Below are positions 45,726 to 57,672 of a DNA stretch of 64,000 nt, one piece after another (within the stretch, counting starts at the first letter, position 1; each line of letters begins with the position of its first letter). This stretch comes from Acanthacorydalis orientalis. Its lineage: Eukaryota; Arthropoda; Insecta; Megaloptera; Corydalidae. Where the stretch lies: positions 9,392,501 through 9,456,500 of the forward strand of contig CM068317.1 of NCBI GenBank assembly GCA_034766995.1. The letters are read 5' to 3'. The notes below the pieces were generated by a model. It was not told where the DNA came from and made no database searches. It worked only from the letters and a program-made list of their open reading frames with translations. Made by a program: the position numbers and the translations under genes.

Positions 45726-47605
45726 CCCTTTTTTCAGTACCCAAAATTTCCCAATTCGTTTAATACTCGAGGCACCGGGGTACCCACGATATCGTCCACC
45801 AACCTGCCGACCCTCTTTTCTGAACATTCGATAGCTGTATCTCAAAAACGAAACGGTCATCTTCTTCACTTATTCTGGGATTTCACAGTAATTTTTGACA
45901 ACAAATTCCGTAGCATAACTTCATTTTTAAATAATATTTCGGCAAGTGGAGATGTGTAGAAAGATCTGGTATGCAAAGATTTCACGATTCAAGAATTTTA
46001 CACATTTCTGGGCATTTTGATTACCTCCGGAGTAAATAATTCTTATATCTATCGTACAACTGAGATATGGCGAGCTACATCTTATCCTTTTATATCGAAC
46101 TACCATGGGAATTAATAGATTTTGGAATATTTTACGATTTATTAGATTTGATGATGCTAATACTAGAAGAACTCATATTCAAGAGGTCAAACCTGCTCCC
46201 ATACGTCTTATTTGGACGATGATGAATTCAAACTTTGCTACAATGCACAAACAAGAGTACTCGATGATTGACGATCATCTATACCTATACCCATATCAAG
46301 GTAGAACAAAATTCATTCAGTATATTCCATCGAAATCAACAAAATATGGAATTAAGGTCTGGTAAATTTCCGATGCAGAAAATTTATATCTATTATAAGG
46401 ACAAATTTATACCAGAGAAACTGCGGACGGTCAGGAAGTGAATCAGGGTGAACGAGTCATGAAAGACTGCTTCATTATACAAAAGATCAGGCAGAAATAT
46501 TTCTACGGATAATTTTTTTACAACGCTACTCTTAGCAAAATTTATATTATCATTGAACCTTACAGTCGTTAGAACTTCGAAAAGAAACAAAAAAAAATCG
46601 GACGGAAATCACTGCTTCTAAATCTCACAAAATATACCTAACAATATTTGATTTCCATGAAAATGTTACAATTTATTCTTATGTTTCCAAAAAAAATAAA
46701 TCTGTAATACTTTTTTATCTACGATCCATTCATATATAACTGTCAGCACCAATGAAAAAAAGATCCCAGAAATATCATTTTATTACAATAAAATTAAAAT
46801 TAGAGTCGATAACATGGATTAAATGTTTAGGAGGTACAGTACGAAAAGGGAATCAAAGAGATGGTCTCTATCTTTTTTTCATAATATAATTGATATTGCA
46901 TGTTTAGCGATTTAAATTGTATACTATGAAAATAATTAAATGATTAAAAAAAGACAATTGAGCGCCGCTGTTTTTTGCACCAATTGGGAGAAGAACCTGT
47001 ATGCCTATAATTTAAGATCGATCGAAAAATTATATGGAATTTTACAACAAATCTTGCTATTGAGAGTATGTTCGGCAAACAAATTAGTAACAGCAATACT
47101 CCTTCAATATCATCCGACCAAACATTGGATAGCACGGGAAGAAAAATTGTTGTAGACTCATGCCATATATTCGTATGTTATAATAATATAATAAAGAAAC
47201 GACAAAAGACCCGAAAATCAAATGAAGCGTGTAAAAAGCCTATGTAAAATGAACATAATACAACACACTAATGAATGTGCTTATTAAAATTTAAGTTCAA
47301 ATGTATTTTTGCGTTTGTATTGGCTTATTCATTTAGTTTTTATATATTTTCCTATTCCTTTTTAATTTATATATTCATAGGATGCGTGTGGGTACCCGGG
47401 TACTCCGGGTATTGAACAGAGGGGTTGCCAACTTTGACCCCCGATAAGATATACTCTTTTTTGAAAAAAATTAAAACTTAAAATGGAAATCACTGTAAAA
47501 TCACTCAAATAACGAGGATCTGGATGGGTTAAACTTTATTTTACCATTAAGTCAAAAAATTTTGAATGAGAAAATGCAAAAGATACCCGGTTATTGATAG
47601 GAGGG
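45726..47605 (+). mobile_element. piggyBac-family element (1,880 bp)
   Basis: Flanked by TTAA on both sides (45,722-45,725 and 47,606-47,609), the piggyBac target duplication. The ends begin CCCTTTTTTCAGTACCC and, read from the right, CCCTCCTATCAATAACCGGG. Subterminal GGGTACCC palindromes occur near both ends (45,778 and 47,391). The middle holds a decayed plus-strand transposase. It is complete in outline but inactive. Confidence 0.88.
45960..47290 (+). pseudogene. piggyBac transposase pseudogene (PGBD/DDE_Tnp_1_7 type)
   Basis: Three frames must be followed. KDFTIQEFYTFLGILITSG (from 45,975) leads by a frameshift near 46,100 to MGINRFWNILRFIRFDD (from 46,105). That frame includes SMIDDH with the first catalytic Asp and YGIKVW. 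A second shift gives ISTDNFFTTLLLAKF (Asp codon 46,508-46,510), then YYNKIKIRVDNMD with the third Asp (about 46,785-46,819) and KRWSLSFFHNIIDIA. After another shift a cysteine-bearing C-terminus with KKRQKTRKSNEAC follows, like the piggyBac zinc-binding domain. Several stops occur, and about 150 N-terminal residues cannot be found. All three catalytic Asp codons survive in pieces. Confidence 0.85.
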
Positions 47606-47749
47606 TTAATACAATTAGTGTTCAGTTCTCTTTTTTCACTTCTTATTAGTTAATAACTGGTTTTTATGATATGGCTCGTACATTTTTTATATAATTGTCT
47701 CAATTATGATATAATGTTGATTTTTCTATCTTAACGCTTACAACTAATC

Positions 47750-48600
47750 CACTCTGAACTATTTCGATAATATCTAATGTATGGTAACATACGTATGTCG
47801 GAGACGTTGCGTCGTTATATATACATTAGATTTAAAATCAACAACACGTCTTTCTGAAATGTAGCTTGTACAGAACGTGTATAGAAAAATGACCGAACCC
47901 GACTGTAAGATGCGCCACGGGAGTCTTACTTACATAAAATAATTAAAAAGCCACATTTATGTATCTCGGCGAATTATCTATGAAAAGTAATTTGAACTTT
48001 TTATCTAATTACGAAGTTAGTTTTCGAATAAATAAATTTATTTCCTCGACGCAACGCTATGCCACGCCACGACTGTCCCCCATATATTACAATGAACTTA
48101 ATGTCTCCCGGTTTTTAATACGGCCATCGCTAGTACAGCAGGCACGAGTAGTGGCAACGGTCGGACGAACTCCGGTACTGTTTGCTTGGTTGGCTGGTTG
48201 ACTGGATGATGTCGGTCTGGTATGGGCGGCATGACCGAGTTGGTCCTTGTTTGCTTAAAATAATTATGAAAAATGTAGTTGAAATGTTCATAATTTCATT
48301 TAATTCTCCAGTCGTCTGTAATAAATTTATTTTTCGGTCGGTTATTTCGCCGCGTTCACGCAAGACTGAAAGCAAGATTTGTGACTTTAGTGTTGTGTGA
48401 CCGCGCGCGTCATCCTTGTGTTTGTGTGTCGGCGCTCTTCTTTGGCACTGCGAGGTGCGCGAATGAGAATGAACAGATTCGGACTTCCGGTCGACGTTAC
48501 GGAAACCGATGGATTATTTTTTTATACATGTACATGTGAAATTGTCAGGGACGCTTTTTATATTATTTTTTTTTCACTCGGCCTTGGTTTTTATATTAAA
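47750..48600. other. GC-richer island
   Basis: Balanced, CpG-bearing sequence (CCGCGCGCGTCATCC near 48,401; GTCGGCGCTCTTC). Small frames on both strands between 47,959 and 48,642 overlap, and none shows a domain. Candidate regulatory DNA or untranslated exon. Confidence 0.3.
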
Positions 48601-48757
48601 AATTTATATTCACTGTACTTGAAATCAACTCAAACATTCTGAAAATCTGCCATATTAAAAGAGTACATATATATTTAATAGTTAGATTTAAAATTATTCT
48701 TTCTTTGCAAATATTCTATTCATTTGAATATTTCTTATTTCTATTCATACGAATGTT

Positions 48758-48763
<6 letters not shown>

Positions 48764-48826
<63 letters not shown>

Positions 48827-48840
48827 GTATATATATATAT
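48764..48840. repeat. (TA)n microsatellite
   Basis: 77-bp TA tract with two TATG interruptions. Confidence 0.95.
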
Positions 48841-49254
48841 AACACATAATAAAAAAGGTTCGAAATTTAAAGAACATATTTGAGTAATCTAAAATCTGTT
48901 GATTTTTATTCTCAAGTTAAAAAAAGTCATATTTTAAGTCTATATATACAAGAAAAAAATAATGTATTGGAAAACTGATATTGAATAGGAAAAACATAGA
49001 ATATTTATATTTTTTGGAATATTTTTATGTATTTAAAATATTATTTTTTTAAAAAAAAACACAATAAAAATGCGTTTATGTAAAATTGAATTTATTAGAA
49101 CTATATATTTTTAATTTTTTGAAACATATGTGAATAGATAATAAATATAATTACTATTTTAATTATCTTAGAATATCTATAATACATTCTTCATATATTT
49201 TTTAAACTATTTTTATACTATTTTCTTCTATATTTATTTGTTTACTACTACGAG
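48841..49254. other. AT-rich DNA, nothing recognised
   Basis: Homopolymer-rich with stops in all frames. Confidence 0.5.
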
Positions 49255-49495
49255 GGTGCTCCACCCCCTGCTCACTGCGCTTGACAAATTCCGGAGGGGA
49301 GAGACAAAGCACTCTTTCTGCTCGCAAACACTTGTACCCTCTCTCTCTAACGTTCACTCTTCTCTAATTAACAATAAAATTGAAATTAACTAATAATACA
49401 CACTGATAATACTCATAAAGTGTAAATTATAATAATCAATCCAGACACAGACCATGTGACTGATATCAATCAATCAGAAAATAAATAATGAATGA
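49255..49495 (-). repeat. Dispersed repeat family R, partial copy
   Basis: Read on the minus strand: TTGATATCAGTCACATGG, GTTAATTTCAATTTTATTG, GAGTGAACGTTAGAG and a GC-rich end CGCAGTGAGCAGGGGGTGG. These match the 7.1-kb and 52.7-kb copies in the same order. The GC end folds as GGGTG/CACCC. Confidence 0.55.
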
Positions 49496-49529
49496 ATAAA
49501 AATCACGGGAAAGGCATCATCACTATATC

Positions 49530-49565
<36 letters not shown>

Positions 49566-50079
49566 TGTATTACATATAATAACGCTTATTATTATTTAGT
49601 AAATTTAAAAAAAGATCAGAATTGAAATGATTTCAATTGGTCGATATTTGTGTTACAAATTAAAATCAAAAACGTTGAAATATATCAGATTTTATTTCAA
49701 AATCTCTATTGGATATTTAATAAGGTTTAAAAATAATATTATGTTAATATAGCCTAGTAAAATAATTTAATAACGCAAGAAATTAATATTTGTAATTGAG
49801 TAATTAAAAAAGAAAGAGAAAAATAAATGCTTTAAAATGTTTGTCCTTTTTACAATTAATGAATAAACTGAAAAACAGAAATCAGTTCATTGATTGATTA
49901 TTCAGTTAAATAATTACGTTTTACCTGCATTACATTTCCGAGACAAGTGCGTAAAAAATGTATCAGTCAATAAATTTCGACACAGTGTAAAGAGATAAAA
50001 TATTGCATGCGCATTGTACAAATGGAGTGTATAATTCTAAATTAGTATCGTGAACGGTGCCAAAGGACACGTAACAATT
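49496..50079. other. AT-rich DNA with (TA)n
   Basis: TA tract at about 49,530-49,563. No gene is seen. Confidence 0.5.
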
Positions 50080-50400
50080 AAGGTGGCTATTTGTTTTAAT
50101 TAGAGCCGCGACCACACGCCGTGTAGGATTTCTCGACGTCGTAAATTTGCGGCCGATTCATAAATTTATCATCGTCATTTGTACTGAGATCAACAAGCAC
50201 CATCATTGTACTAGAAACAGTCATGAAATAGTCGTGCGGCGTACGGACGAACGCACAGACAGACAGGAACAGTTTCGGTGTAACAGTTTAGAAGGTATTA
50301 TTGCAGAAAGTGTAAATCTTTAAAATAAACATGTCGTCGAGGAAAAGATGGAACCGGTGAATATTTATGTCTTAGATTTATAGATACGCGTTCCAGGAAG
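50080..50400. other. GC-richer island, candidate conserved non-coding element
   Basis: Complex sequence around AGAGCCGCGACCACACGCCG and CGGCCGATTCATAAATTTAT, including homeodomain-like sites, with no frame. Composition suggests constraint; comparison was not possible. Confidence 0.3.
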
Positions 50401-50780
50401 GATTCTGAAATGTATCTGAATTCCGTTTTCTAAACAAAATTAAAATTACTATTCAAATTTAGTAGTGTCTTTTTTTAAACATTTATTCGTTATTAAGTTT
50501 ATTTTTTAAACATCACTCATAACTAAAAACCAATATGTTTGACCGAATTTTATTCGTTCATTTGATATAATTCAATTTGATATAGAGTTTATAATTAATA
50601 TTAATAAATTAAATGAAAAAAAAACACTAGCTTGACGATAATTCGACTCGGATAAAACAGGACTGTCGGATTATACAAAAAAAGGGATAGAAACTCAAGT
50701 TTCAAATGTAATTTAAGTATGACAGAATTTTTTTTTATTCTACAATATTACAAATATTGTAAATTAGTTAAATTTATATA
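50401..50780. other. AT-rich DNA
   Basis: No gene or repeat match. Confidence 0.5.
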
Positions 50781-50905
50781 CCCACAGTGGGTAAAACTGT
50801 GATTCCCAAAGCTACTCTGCAGGGCTCCAGAGACAATATTAGGTTTCATTGCCATTTTTCCCAAACTCTTATATTAATAATCTATAGTAGTATAGTACAT
50901 ACTAA
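50781..50905 (-). mobile_element. Fragment of the hAT-like element seen at 17.3 kb
   Basis: AACTGTGATTCCCAAAGCTACTC, with GACAATATTAGGTTTCATTG and TATTAATAATCTATA following, matches the right end of the 17,338-17,699 element in reverse. It lacks the GAGCCGCAT palindrome core and the opposite terminus. Confidence 0.65.
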
Positions 50906-50919
50906 TATTAGATAACTAA

Positions 50920-51423
50920 TAAAGTTCTGTCGTTTTTGAATTGAGAAAAAATACTCGTGTACTTGTTAATATTTTAAAGTGCATTTTTTGGTATGTATTC
51001 TGGTAATATAATTCTAGTTTTATTACTAAGTTTGCTTCGAATTGGGCTATTGAATTAAAGATAAAAAAGAAGCAAATAAGAGCATTTTTTGTGTTAGTTG
51101 TAACGGGTGGTAAAGCAGTAGAACTACTCGTAAACTAAACGATGCTTTTGGTGTGTATACTGTTAAAAAACATTAGGTACAATGGTGGTTCCAAAATTGT
51201 TCGTGCTGGAAACAAGAGCGTTTAAGATGAAGAAAGTCTCGAGTGTCCTTATTCAGTTCGTAACAACCAACTGAAAACGTAAGTTAAATCAGAACCATGC
51301 ACAAAAATTCGAGAACTCGCTCAAAAGTTTGGCGTCGTCATCCAACAGTTCTAAACCACTTCAAATGAAAAATTTGTATGAATTTGAAGATCATAGACGG
51401 CAATTATTTTTTTACCAACCTAA
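50920..51423 (+). mobile_element. Family A mini-mariner, 5' end eroded
   Basis: The right end TTTTTACCAACCTAA with TA after it is clear. The left terminus is not. A start-like ATAAAAAAGAAGCAAATAAG at about 51,060 aligns with the DNA-binding N-terminus, followed by helix and linker codons broken by stops. The last part, like other copies, jumps from the second helix-turn-helix to a NLYEFEDH-type 3' end. Confidence 0.75.
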
Positions 51424-51569
51424 TAATTATAATATATAATAAATATGTATATAAAAAAATAAATTCCCTAATTATTCGTTCAATTCAAATAATGAATGAG
51501 TGCTAGTCAAAAAATAAAATGACATTAATGAAGTTAAACACTCTTATATATAAACTGTCTTTTTATTAA

Positions 51570-52215
51570 TGCCATTTTTATAGATAATCCCATCTAACTT
51601 CTATGCACTTAGTCTAAACTTTAATGTTCTTCTGTATATCGTTCTGAAAAAAAAAATTGGTATCTTTTACTCAGGTACTCTTTCTTTGTGTTATTGAGCA
51701 CTTTATCAGAAATAATTTTCTGTCCTCCTAACTCTAATGACTTAAAAATGTGAAAATCGTTTGAGACTAAATTAAAACTAGAAGGTGGGTGGTCTAGGAG
51801 ATTAAAACTTTGATTTTGAATATATTGATTTTTTTTATTAGTCGTGTAAGGTCGAATATTGTCTTGGAGCAGAATCAAATTTCCTTAAAAGGTTTTCCAC
51901 GCTTCTTCGAATTGATTTATGGGCTCAGTTTTCGAAAATGTTCCCATTAGCTGTCACTATTTAATATTCGATCTTTAAGTGTAAAATGAATCAAAATTGA
52001 AACTTCAATATCTCAAAAAAGTTTTTTGGAGAAGGCTGTGTCTTGAACTGTTTTGGTCTAGCAATTACAAATAATTCCACATCAAAATTTGCTATTTACT
52101 CTGGTTTGTAATGATGGACACATATCGCATCAACAGTAACTAATCGAGTCTAAAAAAATTTTTAAATAGTAATACGAGATAAGAAATACTGTCCTCAAAA
52201 ACAAAAACGTTGCTT
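51570..52215 (-). pseudogene. Mariner transposase relic, separate lineage (F)
   Basis: The minus-strand 85-codon frame (51,621-51,878) reads ILLQDNIRPYTTNKK (second catalytic Asp) and NDFHIFKSLELGGQK (third Asp, 34 residues later). Upstream, in other frames, VTVDAICVHHYKPE near 52,110 represents the first catalytic motif with Glu lost. The LLQDN and LGGQK wording differs from families A-E. No terminal repeats were found. Dead. Confidence 0.65.
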
Positions 52216-52242
52216 CCAGAACAGAATCCAGAAGTTCATTAA

Positions 52243-52641
52243 CCATTAGAGTAAGTGCATAATAGTTATGAGGGACTATGTAGAAAAGTGTCTTTAATAA
52301 AAATTTTTTTTTGTAGAATAAGAGAGTTTATATTTAAATATCTCTTTACTTTTTGATTTGACACTTTGAAGTTGAAAAAATGATAGATTTTTGAAAAAAA
52401 ATATTATTCAACCCAATTCTCAATTTTACAATTTTTATAGGTTTGTAAATGAAAAATCCGCGATTTTTTTTGATTTTTGGACGTCTATAAATTTTTTTAA
52501 TGAAAAAAGAGTTAAAAATTTAGTCTTATTAAAAATATATTAGTGACCTTTAAATACATGATCTAAAAGATAGTACTCTGAGACCATATTTCATTTGGAA
52601 AACATCAATGGATTCCTAGATCCGCACCTGGCTTCAAAGGG
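52243..52641. mobile_element. TTAA-flanked miniature element (399 bp)
   Basis: TTAA lies at 52,239-52,242 and 52,642-52,645. The ends CCATTAGAGTAAGTGC and, from the right, CCCTTTGAAGCCAGGTGC share a CC.TT.GA pattern. Non-coding. A piggyBac-mobilised miniature element is inferred; the ends differ from those of the 45.7-kb element. Confidence 0.4.
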
Positions 52642-52689
52642 TTAATAAAATCAGCCCTTATGCTGTCAAATGATTTTTATTCGTGTTCG

Positions 52690-53035
52690 GAGATTCGTTG
52701 ACGGTGATCACATAATCTGAAATTCCATTGGTTGATATTAGTACATGATTAGAGTTCCGTTTCATGGTAACGAAAGGAAGTATACGATTTCAGTGTCAAA
52801 ATATTGTATTCACTGAAGCTTTAGAGTAAAAAAAATTGTTACACATTTCAACATTGTATTTTGTTATGTTAATTTTTATAATCATTTCCAAATTTTATGA
52901 CATATTTTACACGGATTATTTGTGTGTATACCTTGTTAATTTCTATTATTTGTTAGGGGAGAGTAAGCGTTAGAGAGCAAACACAATACCTCCTAGGAAT
53001 TGACGAGAGAAGCGATCAAGGACATAGCCTTCTAG
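52690..53035 (+). repeat. Dispersed repeat family R, copy 2
   Basis: It follows the 7,085-7,466 copy: GGTTGATATTAGTACATG, TATACGATTTCAGTGTC, ATTTCAACATTGTATTTTG, GAGAGTAAGCGTTAGAG. The GC-rich tail is decayed (ATTGACGAGAGAAGCGATC). Confidence 0.6.
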
Positions 53036-53600
53036 TTTTCATAAAAATCATTGTAAAGTACCTTATAATAAATTTTCCATGTTAGTATTTTCTTTCCTTG
53101 AGTATATTTTCATATATAAAAATATTATTTAACAATATAAATGAGTAAAAAAATTTTTTAATGTAAAATAAATTATTCATTAACAGCTAATTCTATAAAT
53201 TAGTAACTATTAAAAAAAGTTTTTTTATTTAATGTTTATTTTTACCAATTATTATCTGAAATGTACAATTAGTGCCAGCGAACGAATACATGAAAAAAGT
53301 TCTATACACATTCAGTTGTGAAATTGAATACATAATGAAAAGATGGATTTATTAAATGAACATGCTTGTTTTTACACTTGATGTCAGATCGGCAAAGTTT
53401 TAGATTATTGTCAACAACGGCGAACGCTGTGTACGTATTGTTTACAACTAAAATATGATACTGCGTTTAATGAAATTTAAATCACATACGTCTCGAATTA
53501 ACTTTGTTATATATTTTATTTACATAATTATATATTCAACGTTTGAATATAGTATTACGTATATATGAATGCAAACATTTTGATCAATTCTTACACATAA

Positions 53601-53662
<62 letters not shown>

Positions 53663-53779
53663 TATGATATGTGTATTTTATTCAAATTTGTCATTCAATA
53701 TATTCTGTTAAAATTCTAATTCAGTACTAAAGATATTCAAATGGAAGATGTTTTTACTATTTTTCAAGTTATTCTATTA
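53036..53779. other. AT-rich DNA with microsatellite
   Basis: (AC)n(TA)n(TG)n compound tract at 53,600-53,661. No gene is seen. Confidence 0.5.
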
Positions 53780-54356
53780 TTGGATTGATAAAAAAATAAT
53801 TGCAGTTTCTGTTTTCGGAATTCTAATCTTAATTTTTTCAATTAAAGTGTCATTTCGTCGTGTTTTTGTTAATATAATTTTGAAGTCCATTTTTCATTCT
53901 GTATTTTGATAACACCTATTTTGATTTGTTATTAATTTTGCTTCAAATTGGACTATTGAATTAAAGATGTAAAAGAAGCAAATAATAGCAAATTTTTGTA
54001 TGAATTCAAAACGGGTGATAAATCATCAAAAACTGCTCGTAAATTAAACGATGCTTTTGATCTGGTTACTATTAAATAATAATAAATAATAAGTAATGGT
54101 GGTTCCAGAAATTTCGTGCTAGGGACGAGAGGCTTGAAGATGCAGAAGGTCACGTCATTCTTCTTCAATTCATAACAATCAAATGAACGCATTAGTTGAA
54201 TCATAAACACGCACAACAATTTAAGAACTTGCACAAAAGTTAGATGCTAGTCATCCAACAGTTCTGGATCACTTTAAACAGCTAGGAAAATTAAAAAAAG
54301 AGAAAAGTGGATATTTTTGAAGGTTTTAAACCGCAATTATTTTCCTAGCAACCTAA
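53780..54356 (+). mobile_element. Mini-mariner, family A copy with TA duplications (577 bp)
   Basis: Left end TTGGATTGATAAAAAAATAA after TA (53,778-53,779), right end CCTAGCAACCTAA before TA (54,357-54,358). The plus strand has ATG at 53,967 followed at once by TAA, then a decayed DNA-binding region and the standard jump after a SHPTVLDHFKQLGK-like segment. The antisense 93-codon frame is a shadow. Confidence 0.85.
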
Positions 54357-54873
54357 TAGAATAACTTGAGGATTAACCTCGAGGCCATTATTGATTTTTA
54401 TTATTCTACTATTATTCTATTAAACCTAGTAGAATAATTATGAATATCTGATCCTGATTCATAGGAATATAAAACAATACCTACATAATAATTGCAATAT
54501 CTAAGTGATGAAAGTAATAAAAAATACAATAAATGTAAAAAAAAAATTATAAGTGATTACAGTGATAATAATGAAATAATTATTAATAGAGTATACAGAA
54601 AATTAACAGGAATAACTATATGTCACTCTCTTAATCCAAGATAATAATAGATAAATTAGATTTCATATAAAATAATAAATGATGAATTTGATTTCGTGTA
54701 ATTATATAAATTAATATCTAGAGGAATTAAAAACTTACATCTTGTATTTTAAAGACATTGACGAAAAATATTTTAGTGTGAAAGAATATCATGAAATATT
54801 TTTTTATGTAAGAAATAATATAGTTTTAATCTAATCACTGTATATATGTTATAGAACATTTATTTATATATAC

Positions 54874-54933
<60 letters not shown>

Positions 54934-55039
54934 GTTATTTTCAGATAACTCTAGAAATAGTAGCATTTTAGTACAGTTGTACTCAATCGTCAACCAAAGA
55001 ATGCATCAATATTGTATATCAGTAGACGAACACATAAAC
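54357..55039. other. AT-rich DNA with (TA)n
   Basis: (TA)n at 54,880-54,931. No gene is seen. Confidence 0.5.
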
Positions 55040-55560
55040 AGTGAGTCTCTAGTACACAATCTTACAAACACATGAGGTGTGGTCTGACTGACTTGGATTT
55101 CCAAACAGTCACTTGGGGTTAATGAAATTTAATTAATCTCGACAGTTAACGCTGTGAACATACCGTCGACGGTGGAGTGAGCTAGCGTTTTGGAATAGGG
55201 TGGTGCGGACGCGCCAACGTGTCTGCAAGAAGACGATGGTGCGCGAGGGATGATGTTATATTACGGGATTGTATCGCCTTACTTTACAATATCTTATTGC
55301 AATACACTACTACCGCTCTCCTCTATAAATCCGCTATAGAATACCGACTGGGTAACAACAATTCTGCACTTCAGACATGATATCAAACCGACATCTATTT
55401 GAAATTGCACGACGAGACAAGACATACAGGATCTGATTTGATTTTTACTTTTCGCGATTAAGTAGACGGTGAAACGGCATCTTATGTATGTACTACAGAT
55501 GCTGTTTATTTAGGGTTTAACGGTTGCAGAGAATCACGCGTTTTACTTTAAGTGCTGAAA
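55040..55560. other. GC-richer island, candidate regulatory element
   Basis: CpG-bearing sequence (CCGTCGACGGTGGAG, GGACGCGCCAACGTG) with a TTTAATTAATCT homeodomain-like site near 55,127 and ATTGCAAT (C/EBP-like) near 55,296. No sustained frame. Confidence 0.3.
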
Positions 55561-57121
55561 TACGAGCAGTGTTCTGTTTTAAATAAGATCATTCTGTCAT
55601 ATGTTCTGTTTATTTCTATAGAAATATTTAATTGAAAAAGATATCTTAATGGAAAAAATTCTACTTATTTATACAACAGTTAATAGAAAAATATCTTTTC
55701 ATCAAGATAAATATTAAATATTGCATTTATTTTCATCTTTAAAGAAAATCTTATAAAACTGTTTCATTCTATATGCAAATAAGATAAATGTTATAGCTAT
55801 TAGAAATAAGAATTTTTTCATAAATATTATTTTTCTTAATTTATAATAATACTTTCAATTCTATTCTAACAAAAAATAAATTCATGAATATATTTTTACA
55901 AAAATTTATAATGGCTGCAAAATTTATAATTATTTCTTTAATATATTCATATTCCCGGACTGGTCGATATATAAAAAATACTAATATAAACCAACAGGTT
56001 ATTAAGTAATTTACAAAAAAATTTTACGTACATATTTTCAATTTTCCTTTTTTTATTACAGATGACACAATTGAAGATGGTTAAATGATAATATATGCTG
56101 TTAAGATTGGTGAGTTTACTATTGTATTTTTCTATTTTTTTACTTTAATAGATTTTAAATACTGGTCAGTTTAAATCATATTTATAAAAATTAGGATTAT
56201 TTTTCTTTACAATTTGACGCTCTTTCAGTGATTTTAGCTTGCGGTCAAAATAAATTTAAAGAAAATCTTACTTTAATTAATAAATATCTCTATTTTCCCT
56301 GTAAATTCGAGTATTAATAGTTATTTAATAGATTAATTAATCGAAATAGGATAAAATAATTTATAAGACAAAGTACAAAATCTTTTTCATATAAAAACAA
56401 ATAAAAGATAAAAACTTTTTAAATAAATTTTATTAAGTATTTGAAATTAATCTGCTGTTTTTTGTTATTAAATTGAAGTTTAAAGATTCGTTCTAAATAT
56501 ACATTTTGTGGATCGAACCTAGGATTATTCACAAGTTTTAAATTAAAATTTATTGTTAATATCATCGATGAATGAGGAAACCAATATAATATTAGTTTAC
56601 GTTTTTGAAAATAAAATATATGAAATACTATTTATTTAAATAATCAAATAAATAATTTTAAAATAAATATTAAGTGTATTAAAATATTTTTTAATATTAC
56701 TTTTTTCAGTTATTTTCTGAAATATTTGTTCTTGTATTCATATTTATTTTAATATCTATCTGACCTTTGAATTTCTTTCAATATTTATATTTCTTTTAAT
56801 TCTATAAAAAGTATTCTTATCTAAAAATTTAACTTCTAATTAAAGTTCAGCAAATTTGCTGAATTTTATTTATTATCCAACAAAAGTGAAAATAATATAA
56901 GAAAATAATTTGGTTTAAGGCTTTTACATATGAAATTTTAAAAAGTTTTTAACGAAATGAAATTACCAATTTACTTTCGAAGATTTCAATGTGTACCCTT
57001 GAAATTTTGATAGATCTTGTTATAAAATCTTTGAGTCAATTTATATTAAGAGTTCGATTTAAAAAGTAATTAAATATTAAAGCTATTTAAAAATACTAAA
57101 AATGAATATAAAAAAAATAAT
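55561..57121. other. AT-rich DNA, nothing recognised
   Basis: Over 1.5 kb with no frame above chance and no match to repeat families in the window. Confidence 0.5.
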
Positions 57122-57327
57122 ATCAGTTGGTCGTTATGAACTAAAGAAGAACACCCGCGACCTTCTTTATCTTCAAGGCTCTCGTCCTTAGCACGAAATT
57201 TTTGGAACAACCATTCCACTGTATGTTTCTTAACAGTACTCACACCAAAAGCATCGTTTATCAGCAATTTCAGCTGCTTTACCATCCATTTCGAACGAAA
57301 AAATGCTCTTATTTGCTTCTTTTCCAT
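57122..57327 (-). pseudogene. Family A transposase DNA-binding N-terminus
   Basis: An open frame from ATG at 57,327 begins MEKKQIRAFF, continues through a first helix-turn-helix ending TVEWLFQKFRAKDESLEDKE, a GRG linker and a VHNDQ segment, then runs into host DNA until 57,070. A short deletion (about 6-8 codons before NDAFGVS) is visible relative to other copies. If expressed, it would give only a partial DNA-binding domain. Confidence 0.7.
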
Positions 57328-57519
57328 TTATAAATCAATAGCCCAATTTGAATCAAAATTAATAATAAAACCAAAGTCGATGTTACCAAAATACAGACCG
57401 AAAATCTACTTTTAAATGATATTAACATGAATACGATGAGATGACACTTTCTTTAAAAAAAAATTAGGTTAGAATTCAAGAAGATAAAAACAAAAAAAAA
57501 TATTTTTCTACCAGCCTAA
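57122..57519 (-). mobile_element. Family A mini-mariner, 3'-truncated copy
   Basis: The right end CTACCAGCCTAA is followed by TA. The element breaks off at about 57,122 within the region before the second helix-turn-helix, and the other terminus is missing. It has the cleanest start codon of all family A copies. Confidence 0.8.
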
Positions 57520-57667
57520 TAATTCAGTTTCATGTGTAACCGTTATTAAAATAATGTTTTTATTTTATGTTATACTAAATCTCTACCAAATTTCAAAGAG
57601 TTAAAAAAATGTAATTTTTGTAATGAAAGTGTTTGTCTGATAAATTTATTTTCTTGTAATTCAATGC

Positions 57668-57672
<5 letters not shown>

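Noticed and set aside
56515..56540. GATCGAACCTAGG resembling a tRNA T-arm (minus strand)
   Set aside because: Only the loop fits. The T-stem fails at the third pair and the rest of a tRNA is missing.
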